Part shown: in pieces, positions 1 to 7,151 of the stretch | Layout: each line of letters opens with the position of its first letter | Numbering within the stretch: the first letter of the stretch is position 1 | NCBI GenBank assembly: GCA_022566355.1 | Contig: JADFJB010000152.1 | Location: 1 to 9,458, forward strand | Reading direction: 5' to 3' | DNA: 9,458 bases | Source: a candidate division KSB1 bacterium | Lineage (GTDB): Bacteria; Zhuqueibacterota; JdFR-76; DREG01 | Translations under genes and position numbers: made by a program | The notes under the pieces: model-generated | What the model saw: the letters and a program-made list of their open reading frames with translations, nothing else | Told to the model about the DNA's origin: nothing | The model's database searches: none

Positions 1-86
1 TAATTTCGAAATCATAAACAAAAAACTTGACTCAAAATCAAAGTTGTTTTTCTGATAAAACATTTAATATCGGGTATGAGTATTAT

Positions 87-1373
87 ATGAATCCATTGCG
101 GTTTGTTGTGGTGGGTGTTGGGGGCTATGGCTTATTCCATTTAGAAGCGATTACATGGCTAGAGGAACAAGGTTTAGCTAATTTGGTTGGTTTGGTTGCA
201 CTCCATCGAGATCAAGCTAAATATTCTGAACTGATCAAATCTCTAAAACAAAGAAACGTAGTTATTTATTCAGATATTGATGAATTCTTTTCAAGCGGAT
301 GTAAATACACAGACATTCTTACTGTCCCTATTGGAATTCACATGCATGTCCCGGTTAGTAAAGCGGCACTGCAAGCGGGTATTCATGTGTATTGTGAGAA
401 ACCATTGGCAGCTACCGTGCAGGAGGTGGACCAGCTTATTTCTGTCCAAAGAAAAAGTGATCGAAAGATTGCCATTGGGTTTCAACACATAACCAGCTAT
501 TCGATACAGCAACTGAAAGATAGAATTTGTGACGGTCGTTTGGGAAAAGTAAAAGAGATTTCTGTGATGTGTGGTTGGCCGCGGAGCAGCCAATACTATT
601 CAAGAAACGATTGGACGGGAAAGTTGCGTTTAGGCGATAATTGGATTCTTGACAGTCCGGCAAATAGCGGCCATGCACATTATTTACTCAATATGCTATA
701 TTTATGCTCCTCTGAACCCAATAAAGCCGCAACTCCTACAAAGGTTCGTGCTGAATTGTACCGGGCAAACCACATCCCAAGTCCTGACCTGGCCCAACTT
801 TATTTTGAGACAGAAGAAGGGTGTAAAGGGAGTGCTATTTTTAGCCATAGCAACTTTCATGTAATCGAGCCACTGATGCGGATTGTCTGTGAAAATGGCG
901 ACGTAGAATGGGAAACGGACAATGGCAAAACCACAATCAAGTATCAAAATGGCAAAGAGGAGGAATTTGATAATGCAACTCATGATCATTGGCGCTTTGA
1001 CGGATTTAAAAATTTGGTTCAGTCGATTCATCAAAATACAAATCCGGTTTGTACTCCTGAAATAGCGAGATGCCACACAGTGACAATCAATGCTATGCAT
1101 GAAAGTTGCCCAAAAATCGTTCAAATTCAGGAAGATGATATTGTTGTGGTAGAAGATTGGGAAGTGTTTCCGCCAAATTCTAAAGGAACTTTTCGTAAAG
1201 TTAAGAATATGGATGAATATTTGTATGAAGCATTTAATAGAAAATGTTTTTTAAGTGAATTGGGAATTCCATGGGCAACATCTGAACATAGCCAGGTTTT
1301 TGAACTTAAGGACTACACCTGTTTTCCGGAAAATAATTTACAAGCACCCAGAGCGGAGTCGAAGGGTGATTAA
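87..1373 (+). CDS. Gfo/Idh/MocA-family NAD(P)-dependent oxidoreductase
   Basis: This is a cytoplasmic sugar or cyclitol dehydrogenase-type protein of 428 residues; the substrate is unknown. The sequence starts directly with a Rossmann beta strand and the dinucleotide motif G10-x-G12-G13-x-G15 (VVVGVGGYG). It carries the family hallmark CEKP at residues 103-106, where the lysine of EKP is known to help catalysis, and GFQ at 131-133. The segment DSPANSGHAHYLLNML (189-204) fits the conserved Asp/His region of the substrate domain. I chose ATG 87 because the Rossmann strand begins five residues later. The in-frame TTG at 27 would add 20 residues of no family character, and an in-frame stop lies at 15-17. 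The ribosome site is weak. The protein is longer than the usual 330-390 residues: about 75 residues after residue 350 form an extension, and the last residues (PRAESKG) are encoded by a dispersed repeat. It is followed after 60 nt by a symporter gene and probably shares its transcript. Family is certain; role is inferred. Confidence 0.93.
   Translation: MNPLRFVVVGVGGYGLFHLEAITWLEEQGLANLVGLVALHRDQAKYSELIKSLKQRNVVIYSDIDEFFSSGCKYTDILTVPIGIHMHVPVSKAALQAGIHVYCEKPLAATVQEVDQLISVQRKSDRKIAIGFQHITSYSIQQLKDRICDGRLGKVKEISVMCGWPRSSQYYSRNDWTGKLRLGDNWILDSPANSGHAHYLLNMLYLCSSEPNKAATPTKVRAELYRANHIPSPDLAQLYFETEEGCKGSAIFSHSNFHVIEPLMRIVCENGDVEWETDNGKTTIKYQNGKEEEFDNATHDHWRFDGFKNLVQSIHQNTNPVCTPEIARCHTVTINAMHESCPKIVQIQEDDIVVVEDWEVFPPNSKGTFRKVKNMDEYLYEAFNRKCFLSELGIPWATSEHSQVFELKDYTCFPENNLQAPRAESKGD
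1345..1368. repeat. Dispersed 'GAGCGGAGTCGAAGGG' repeat overlapping the 3' end of the oxidoreductase gene
   Basis: A 24-bp imperfect palindrome with outer arms CACCC and GGGTG and core CAGAGCGGAGTCGAAGGG. I recognise the core as a short element scattered through many environmental FCB-group genomes; in another frame it reads as the characteristic peptide PERSRRV. Here it lies inside the coding frame and supplies residues 421-427 of the oxidoreductase, three nucleotides before its TAA stop. The recurrence elsewhere is from memory and cannot be tested within this window. Confidence 0.6.
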
Positions 1374-1421
1374 TCTTTTGAAAACAATACCTTGGACAGG
1401 ATTTTTTATCTTTATAAATAA

Positions 1422-1427
1422 GAGGAA
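1422..1427 (+). promoter_or_regulatory. Ribosome binding site of the SSS symporter gene
   Basis: GAGGAA lies six nucleotides upstream of ATG 1434 and fixes that start. No convincing terminator or promoter is visible in the 60-nt spacer after the oxidoreductase gene, which favours co-transcription. Confidence 0.7.
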
Positions 1428-1433
1428 ATCCAA

Positions 1434-3545
1434 ATGCAAATATTAGGACTTCATATTATCGATGTCCTTTTGATACTCCTTTATTTTGTCGCCATGATTT
1501 GGATCGGCAAGCGATTACGCGTTAGGATGAAGAATACCGAAGATTACTTTCTTGCCGGCCGGAAAATGGGCCGTATGTACCAGTTCTTCTTAAATTTTGG
1601 CGCTTCCACCGACGCCAGCCAGGCGGCAGCAGTCTCTCGTGAAATATACCGCCAGGGTATCGCCGGCATGTGGATTCAATATATTGTTTTATTCCTCACA
1701 CCATTCTATTGGTTCACAGCCATGTTGTTTCGGCGCTCACGACTCATGACTATTGGTGATTTTTTCACAGAACGTTTCGAAAGCAAATCCCTGGGAGCGG
1801 CATTTGCATTGTTTACTATTGTAACGACTCTCATCGGAAGTGGGGTGGGTTTTATGGTTGCTGCTAAGACTTTTATTGCATTAACTCCAAAACCTGTGAA
1901 TGAATTTACCACCGAAGAACGGTTGAGCGTGGAGCAATATAATGAATTCCGTGGGCTGAAGCAGCAGTATGGTGCAGGAAATCTTGCTGAAGAGGATCGG
2001 GATCGATTCGAAGAGTTAAACAGCCTGGACAGCCAGGGCAAATTGCATGCTTTTATTTCTTATGTCAAACCAGTCTATTTTTATTTTATTTATGGTGGCC
2101 TTGTTTGTATTTATGTGGTACTTGGTGGATTTGCAGCAGCTGCCATAACGGACATAATTCAAGGAGTTTTGATAGTCCTCTTTTCCTCCATACTAATTCC
2201 CTTCGGACTTATGGCCATCGGCGGATTTAAAGGATTGCATGCCTCTGTACCGGAACATATGTTTTGGTTGTTTGGCGCAGAAGCATTGAGTGAGTACGCC
2301 TGGTATACCATTGGCGCCATGGCTTTTGCTAACCTGGTTTCGATTGTTGCGGTTGCAGGGAATATGCAGGTAAGCGGTTCTGCAGTGAATGAAAGCAGCG
2401 CTCGATTTGGGATGATCGGTGGAATGATGTTTAAGCGCTTTATCATGATATTTTGGGCAATGGCAGGTTTGCTCGCGATTGGCCTTTATTCCGGCCAGTT
2501 GAACGATCCCGATCTTATCTGGGGTTACATGACTAAACAATTGTTAGGTCCGGGGTTTATCGGAATTATGATGATAGGCGTATTGGCTGCAAATATGTCA
2601 TCCCTCGATGTACAATCGGTTTCACTTTCAGCACTTTTTGTGAATCAAGTATATAAACCTTTAACCGGCCAAAAGGATGAAAAGCACTATATCAATATTG
2701 GACGTATTGTTGTTGTGATAACAATTTTTGGCGGGATAGGGATGGCTCTTTATATCTCGAATTTGCTGGAGCTATTTAAATATTTTATCTCGTTGCCTGC
2801 CATTTTCGGTGCACCCATATGGCTTGGGTTTGTCTGGAGAAGGCTCAGTAAATCTGCTGTTGCCGTACAGATAGCTATTTCATTCCTAATCATCGCAATC
2901 ATTCCGAATCTCTTTCAATCCTGGAACACCGCCAGAACTTATGAGCCCTTTCTAAAACAAACTCTCGAGCGTCAATTAGTCTTTGTGACAAAAGCTTTGA
3001 GTCCGGATGTCGAACAAGGTCTTGCAGCTCAAGTAGGTGAGGAAATATCGAAAGTAAGAATGATACCTTCATACCCTGTTTATTTTAATCGAATTGCTCG
3101 TGAAAATCCTGATGATCCGAATTCCCGGTTGATTGGCTTTGGACGTTTCAATGCAGAATTGTGGATTTTGAGTCTGGTGGGAATCGATTTTAGTGGTTTT
3201 AGCAAAGCCCAGCTGGTTGCTGTTCGCTTTCTTTTCGATGGCCTATTTCCATTTATTTTGCTTATAATCCTGAGCTATTTTACCAGGCCGGCCAGCAAAA
3301 AACGGTTGGATTATTTTTTTGCGAAGATTCATACCCCGGTTCAAGGTACTCCGGAAGAGGATATCATTACAATTAAAGAGAATGCAAAAAATATTTCGAA
3401 GTTTGATTCAAGAAAACTGTTTCCACGAACCCAATGGGAATTTCACAAACCACAAAAGATGGACTATATCGGATTCTTTGGCACCTGGGTTTTAGTAGGG
3501 ATCATACTTGTTTTATTGTGGCTGATGGTCAACGTAGGCGCTTAG
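1434..3545 (+). CDS. Sodium:solute symporter (SSS family) with two large hydrophilic insertions
   Basis: An inner-membrane transporter of 703 residues that should couple Na+ entry to solute uptake. Family marks are the N-terminal first helix (8-26), DYFLAGRKM at 37-45, TIGDFFTERF at 106-115, the signature region GGFAAAAITDIIQG at 231-244, and AANMSSLD at 385-392, corresponding to the broken-helix Na+ site region. I see about 14 hydrophobic segments: roughly 8-26, 48-66, 76-98, 120-150, 209-232, 237-262, 289-311, 336-354, 372-392, 422-446, 449-469, 476-494, 600-617 and 678-700. The protein is clearly longer than the roughly 500-residue norm. A charged, probably helical insert occupies about 152-206 and a second hydrophilic stretch about 495-595, before two further C-terminal helices. 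The start is supported by GAGGAA at 1422. Placement between an oxidoreductase and a glycosidase-like gene suggests a sugar, uronate or small glycoside substrate; this is inferred, as specificity cannot be read from SSS sequences. Confidence 0.95.
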   Translation: MQILGLHIIDVLLILLYFVAMIWIGKRLRVRMKNTEDYFLAGRKMGRMYQFFLNFGASTDASQAAAVSREIYRQGIAGMWIQYIVLFLTPFYWFTAMLFRRSRLMTIGDFFTERFESKSLGAAFALFTIVTTLIGSGVGFMVAAKTFIALTPKPVNEFTTEERLSVEQYNEFRGLKQQYGAGNLAEEDRDRFEELNSLDSQGKLHAFISYVKPVYFYFIYGGLVCIYVVLGGFAAAAITDIIQGVLIVLFSSILIPFGLMAIGGFKGLHASVPEHMFWLFGAEALSEYAWYTIGAMAFANLVSIVAVAGNMQVSGSAVNESSARFGMIGGMMFKRFIMIFWAMAGLLAIGLYSGQLNDPDLIWGYMTKQLLGPGFIGIMMIGVLAANMSSLDVQSVSLSALFVNQVYKPLTGQKDEKHYINIGRIVVVITIFGGIGMALYISNLLELFKYFISLPAIFGAPIWLGFVWRRLSKSAVAVQIAISFLIIAIIPNLFQSWNTARTYEPFLKQTLERQLVFVTKALSPDVEQGLAAQVGEEISKVRMIPSYPVYFNRIARENPDDPNSRLIGFGRFNAELWILSLVGIDFSGFSKAQLVAVRFLFDGLFPFILLIILSYFTRPASKKRLDYFFAKIHTPVQGTPEEDIITIKENAKNISKFDSRKLFPRTQWEFHKPQKMDYIGFFGTWVLVGIILVLLWLMVNVGA

Positions 3546-3610
3546 TTGGAGATCAAAAAGTATAAGACAGGATTTACATGATGAACATCAATTCATAAGT
3601 TAGTTTATCA

Positions 3611-3661
3611 GTTGTGGTGTCATTCAGGAGGCTGCGTCTTGAGCTTGTCGAAGGGAATCTG
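3611..3661. repeat. Dispersed 'TTGAGCTTGTCGAAGGG' repeat
   Basis: The core TTGAGCTTGTCGAAGGG is at 3639-3655. Upstream, GTCATTCAGGAGG (3619-3631) is the other part of a composite element I know as a frequent intergenic repeat of the form GTCATTC...GAGCTTGTCGAAGG...AATCT in environmental bacterial genomes. It shares the GTCGAAGGG end with the repeat at 1345-1368, suggesting related families. The boundaries are estimates. Confidence 0.55.
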
Positions 3662-3697
3662 TTTTGAATATTAGTAAATTGCTGTTCATATAGTACG

Positions 3698-3703
3698 TAG
3701 GAG
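3698..3703 (+). promoter_or_regulatory. Ribosome binding site deciding a GTG start
   Basis: TAGGAG lies six nucleotides before GTG 3710, supporting that non-ATG start for the glycosidase-like gene. The next in-frame ATG encodes Met53 and would remove part of the N-terminal domain. Confidence 0.7.
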
Positions 3704-3709
3704 TTCGTA

Positions 3710-6016
3710 GTGACAATTGCAGAAGCTTTGCATAAAACCAAAATAATCAGGATACCTTCTAATCCTTTGCCTGTTGAGGAAACCAGCGCAAGTGAAATTC
3801 GACATATTTTCAAACTTGAGATTAAATTACATGACTTCCATTTTAACCAATCGGGAGTTTTCAAAATGGCTGTTGCGGGGAATGCTGATTTCCCAATCGA
3901 CCAAATTCAAGAGTATGCTCCAGAAGAAAAACAGTGGGGCTACTTCAGGATAGATTTGGATGGGTCAGGTGAATTGATCGTGTCGCATCCGTCATTGTTG
4001 TATGCCTATACTACCCGTTTGCTTGAAGAATGGCTGAATCAGCCGGTTTCTTCTTTTGAAGAGGGAACATATTTCCAGACTGCCTTTCGCTGGCATCGCC
4101 CGCTGTTTGATTATCTATTGACCCAAACCTGGCGAACAGCCCGAAATTTTGATGCCGGGGAGCACATCAAAGAATTGGCCAGATCAGGCTATACACATTT
4201 AGAAGTAAATGGCTTGGCCTCACCTGAGCCGCTTGAAGATTCCGTTCCCGGTGAATTCTATTCTCAATTTTATTCTTATTGTTTGGCGTTGGATCAATAT
4301 GTTTGTAGTGACTTGAACAAAGGTATTTATCCTGAAGACTATTTAGCCGCCAACTTAAACCTGTTGAAGGAATATGCACAGCTTGGTCGTAAGTATGGCC
4401 TGGAGCCCGGAATCCTCTGTTTTGAACCGAGAACCGTTCCGGAAAAACTTCTGCAAAAATATCCAACTTTGCGAGGCGCCCGGGTGGACCATCCTTTTCG
4501 CAGCCGGTTACCGCGCTACACACTCACGATTGCCCATCCTCTTGTCCAAAATCATTACAAAGAAATGATCAGGAAATTATTGCGGGAAGTTCCTGAATTA
4601 GCATACATGAGTATCTGGAGTAATGACAGTGGAGCAGGATTTGAGTATACCAGTTCACTCTATGTCGGAAGAAATGGCGGTCCTTATTTGATTCGTGAAT
4701 GGCGCAACCATGAACAGATCGCAGAGGCTGCGGGGAAAAATATTGTGCAATTTATGAAAATTTTACGGGATGCTGCATCTGAGATCAACCCAAATTTCCA
4801 TGTATCGCTGCGCCTGGAGCCGTTTAAGGATGAACATGATGTGATTATAGACCATCTCGAAGATCGACTGGATATTGAAGTTCCATCATTACTGGTGCGC
4901 GGTTACGACTTACCTTATCGCCATGACAAATATCCTGATATTTCGGGAGTGGCGGGCAGTATCCAGCATATTCATATGGATAATCAAGAGCGGGAATTGA
5001 TCAGGAAACATCAGGCAAAAGGTGTGAATTCGCATTTAATCTATTCTCATGGCAATGGCTATAATTTTGAACCATTGTTGGGTATTCCGTTTCCATGGCT
5101 GCTCCATCAAAAAATGGTGGCAATGCTGGAGAGTGGGGTGGAATATGCCGCAAATCTTGGCGGATTTACACCATCCCGGTTTGCTCCGTATCATATCAAC
5201 CAGGAAGTATCCAGGGCATTTATGTTGGATTCCGAAATTGACATTGATGAATTCATTTGGGAAAAGGCAAAGTATTGGGTGGGAGAATCAAAAGCCGATT
5301 TTCTTGTCGATATTTGGCGTCAGGCGGAAGAAGCGATTCGCTGGCTTCCGCCATTGCCATTATATTCGCATTTTGGTTTTGTCTGGCTGCGCGTCTGGGT
5401 ACGCCCAATTGTTCCGAACCTACATGCTGTTCCCGAACAGGATAGAAAATATTATGAAAACTTTATGGTGAGCTCAGCTAACAATACCAACCTGGTGGAT
5501 TTGGGTCGGGATGTCTTGTTCGATCTGATCACACAAGAATATGGCGAAAAATTTGTCCAGCGTGTTGATGAGAATGTTATCGGTAAACTTAACGAAGCAA
5601 TCGGCTTGGCGGAAAAAGTAGCAGGAAACTCTTCATTGTCGGACAATTCTCGCCAGGTTTTTATCGATCAAGGAGATCGACTTTGTGCCTTGAAATGTTG
5701 GGTTGCTACATTACGAAGTGTAGCTGCATGGGTAACCGGAGTTTATGGTTTCCTGGCTGCTGATTCCAACGAACAAAAAAACACCATGCAAGATTTTCTC
5801 CAGGATATGATGACCAGAGAAATCCAAAATACAAAAAACCTGCTGGAATTATGGCAAAACAGCCCAGTACATTTTATGGTGATTTCGAAATCCGGTGAGA
5901 CCAGCTACATTTATGGTGAGAATTTGGGAGAGTTATTGAATCGGAAAATTGAACTTATGAGCAAATATCGGCATGTCCAACCTAGAATCGATCCTGATAT
6001 AATGTGGAAAATTTAA
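3710..6016 (+). CDS. Uncharacterised glycosidase-like protein (GH67/GH20-type architecture)
   Basis: A 768-residue protein I do not recognise as a named enzyme. It has no signal peptide or membrane segment, so it should be cytoplasmic. Residues 1-125 look like a small alpha/beta domain. SHPSLLYAYTTRLLEEW (92-108) recalls the 'LLYGVYDLLE' helix closing the N-terminal domain of GH20, GH67 and GH115 enzymes. Residues about 126-500 fit a TIM barrel: HIKELARSGYTHLEVNG (152-168), YGLEPGILCFEPR (229-241), then IWSNDSGAGFEY (302-313). That last stretch sits where GH67 alpha-glucuronidases carry an Asn-Ser-Glu-Gly acid motif, making D306 or E312 candidate catalytic acids. Other acidic or conserved-looking spots are SLRLEP (366-371), VRGYDLPYRHD (397-407) and SHGNGYNFEPLLGIPFPW (446-463). 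Residues about 505-755 are mainly helical, like the C-terminal domain of GH67. Start GTG is backed by TAGGAG. Lying after a symporter, it may hydrolyse an imported glycoside. The gene is certain, the fold moderately likely, the reaction unknown. Confidence 0.9.
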   Translation: MTIAEALHKTKIIRIPSNPLPVEETSASEIRHIFKLEIKLHDFHFNQSGVFKMAVAGNADFPIDQIQEYAPEEKQWGYFRIDLDGSGELIVSHPSLLYAYTTRLLEEWLNQPVSSFEEGTYFQTAFRWHRPLFDYLLTQTWRTARNFDAGEHIKELARSGYTHLEVNGLASPEPLEDSVPGEFYSQFYSYCLALDQYVCSDLNKGIYPEDYLAANLNLLKEYAQLGRKYGLEPGILCFEPRTVPEKLLQKYPTLRGARVDHPFRSRLPRYTLTIAHPLVQNHYKEMIRKLLREVPELAYMSIWSNDSGAGFEYTSSLYVGRNGGPYLIREWRNHEQIAEAAGKNIVQFMKILRDAASEINPNFHVSLRLEPFKDEHDVIIDHLEDRLDIEVPSLLVRGYDLPYRHDKYPDISGVAGSIQHIHMDNQERELIRKHQAKGVNSHLIYSHGNGYNFEPLLGIPFPWLLHQKMVAMLESGVEYAANLGGFTPSRFAPYHINQEVSRAFMLDSEIDIDEFIWEKAKYWVGESKADFLVDIWRQAEEAIRWLPPLPLYSHFGFVWLRVWVRPIVPNLHAVPEQDRKYYENFMVSSANNTNLVDLGRDVLFDLITQEYGEKFVQRVDENVIGKLNEAIGLAEKVAGNSSLSDNSRQVFIDQGDRLCALKCWVATLRSVAAWVTGVYGFLAADSNEQKNTMQDFLQDMMTREIQNTKNLLELWQNSPVHFMVISKSGETSYIYGENLGELLNRKIELMSKYRHVQPRIDPDIMWKI

Positions 6017-6035
6017 GCTTATTATCAAATATTCA

Positions 6036-6180
6036 GCCATTGGCTTTTAGCTGCTGGCCTTTAGCTTACTCTGATGAGATTGTTTAACATTTTTGTTCTA
6101 TGTTTTAACCGATCCACAATCACTTAACCATCTTTTGTTGGGATTAAATGCCAATAGCTAACAGCCAAATGCCAATAGCC
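6036..6180. repeat. Imperfect inverted pair of AGCTA/GCCAAT-type repeats
   Basis: The left arm, 6036-6066, read on the minus strand contains AGCTAAAGGCCAGCAGC and AAAAGCCAATGGC. The right arm, 6146-6180, carries the 13-bp sequence AAATGCCAATAGC twice (6146-6158 and 6167-6179), separated by TAACAGCC. The two arms are similar in opposite orientation and could pair imperfectly across about 80 nt. They resemble low-complexity 'AGCTA..AGCCA' intergenic repeats common in FCB-group genomes. A role in ending transcription from the glycosidase-like gene is possible but not shown. Confidence 0.5.
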
Positions 6181-6222
6181 GAACAATTATAAAAAAGGCT
6201 TTAAAAAGATTTATAATATGAA

Positions 6223-6259
6223 CTTGGAGCCTTTGAGCCTTAGCGGCTGAATAGTTACG
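6223..6259. repeat. 'GCCTTAGCGGCTGAATAGTTACG' type dispersed element
   Basis: On the minus strand it begins CGTAACTATTCAGCCGCTAA and continues with CTCAAAGGCTCCAAG. From memory, this 'GTAACTATTCAGCC(G/A)C.AAGGC.C.AAG' layout is a frequent intergenic repeat in environmental genomes. Only one copy is in the window, so the repeat status rests on recollection rather than on internal evidence. Confidence 0.4.
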
Positions 6260-6392
6260 CTTATTATTAGATTTGTCTTGCTTACACGTATTCAAAAAAT
6301 AAATTAACACTTGTAGATTTGCTGTATTCCGAATGCAATTACAAAATGACCTGGGAAAACAATATAACCGTAACTTAACCTGCAAATCGTGA

Positions 6393-7151
6393 ATGATGGA
6401 TCAAAGCTTACCTGACAAAGCTGCAACGGTGCAATTATTTCATACCTGCCTGATCAATGAATTTTATCCCGAGGTTGGCATGGCAGTAGTCCATATTCTC
6501 GAACGGCTCGGAATCCGGGTTGAAGTTCCCTTAGATCAAACTTGTTGCGGACAACCTGCTTACAACTCCGGTTTTTTGGAGGAGACTAAGAAAGTGGCGG
6601 TCAAAAACCTGGAAGTCCTGTCCAGCACCGAAGGAGCAATCATTATTCCATCAGGTTCCTGTGGCGATATGATCATCCACCAATACCGTATCCTTTTTGC
6701 CGAAAACCCAGATCTTCTCAAAAAAGTAGATAAAGTCTCCCGGCGCTGCTATGAGTTTAGCCAATTTTTGGTGGATGTTCTGGGCATCACCGATTTAGGA
6801 GCCAGATTGAAGGCAAGGGGAGCATACCATCCGTCTTGTCATCTTTTGCGTGGACTTAAAATTAAAGATCAGCCAAAAATACTGCTTGAAAATATCGCAG
6901 AACTTGAGATGGTTGAATTTGAAGATCCGGAAGAATGCTGCGGGTTTGGCGGGATGTTTTCTATTAAGAATCCCGAAATATCCGGTCGAATGATGGACAA
7001 TAAGATCAGCAACTTGCAAGCAAGCAAAGTCGATATGGTAATCAGTTGCGATATGGGCTGCCTGATGCACCTGGAAGGGGGGCTGCATCGCAAAGGCTCT
7101 CAGATTCGAGTGCGCCATCTTGCCCAGGTCCTTGATAGCGGGGTCGATTGA
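6393..7151 (+). CDS. lutA: L-lactate oxidation iron-sulfur protein LutA (LldE/YkgE)
   Basis: A 252-residue cytoplasmic subunit of the LutABC complex that oxidises L-lactate to pyruvate. It has two CCG (cysteine-rich) domains. The first has HTC (C19), CCGQPAYNSG (C51, C52) and SGSC (C90). The second has HPSCH (C149), ECCGFGGMFS (C182, C183) and CDMGCLMHLEGG (C219, C223). FYPEVG at 24-29 and GGMFSIKNPEISG at 186-198 are characteristic of this family rather than of other CCG proteins such as GlcF or HdrB. Length matches the usual 240-250 residues. Two adjacent ATGs (6393 and 6396) are equally possible starts, with no strong ribosome site before them. The stop codon overlaps the lutB ATG by one base (TGATG), implying coupled translation. 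Confidence 0.95.
   Translation: MMDQSLPDKAATVQLFHTCLINEFYPEVGMAVVHILERLGIRVEVPLDQTCCGQPAYNSGFLEETKKVAVKNLEVLSSTEGAIIIPSGSCGDMIIHQYRILFAENPDLLKKVDKVSRRCYEFSQFLVDVLGITDLGARLKARGAYHPSCHLLRGLKIKDQPKILLENIAELEMVEFEDPEECCGFGGMFSIKNPEISGRMMDNKISNLQASKVDMVISCDMGCLMHLEGGLHRKGSQIRVRHLAQVLDSGVD

Larger units (their letters stand above)
3546..3709. other. Intergenic spacer between symporter and glycosidase-like gene
   Basis: A 164-nt spacer without a credible gene. It holds the dispersed repeat near 3611-3661 and, at its end, the ribosome site of the next gene. I find no GC-rich hairpin with a T-run that would be a convincing terminator, so read-through from the symporter gene is possible. Confidence 0.6.
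6017..6392. other. 376-nt intergenic region separating the sugar block from lutABC
   Basis: No credible gene on either strand. It contains three repeat-like segments: an AGCTAAA-rich segment read on the minus strand (6036-6066), a GCCAATAGC segment (6146-6180) and a GGCTGAATAGTTACG element (6223-6259). The remainder, 6260-6392, is AT-rich and should contain the lutA promoter, but I could not pick -35/-10 boxes with confidence. No clear Shine-Dalgarno sequence precedes lutA. Confidence 0.6.

Noticed and set aside
27-56. Promoter TTGACT (27-32) with TCTGAT (51-56), 18-nt gap
   Set aside because: The -10 box matches at only four of six positions and nothing else supports it; plausible but too weak to list.
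27-86. N-terminal extension of the oxidoreductase from TTG 27
   Set aside because: The Rossmann strand begins just after ATG 87. The added 20 residues have no family character, and TTGACT at 27-32 looks as much like a weak -35 box as a start.
702-1124. Minus-strand 140-residue open frame inside the oxidoreductase gene
   Set aside because: Lies fully within a well-supported gene and has no recognisable protein features.
1392-1418. Promoter TTGGAC / TATAAA before the symporter gene
   Set aside because: The gap is only 15 nt, and a transcript starting about 1425 would lack the ribosome site at 1422-1427.
3581-3592. TGATGAACATCA hairpin as terminator after the symporter
   Set aside because: A five-base stem with a two-base loop and no T-run is too small to be convincing.
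6158-6385. Minus-strand 75-residue open frame in the intergenic spacer
   Set aside because: It runs through dispersed repeats, has no family resemblance and no ribosome site; most likely chance.
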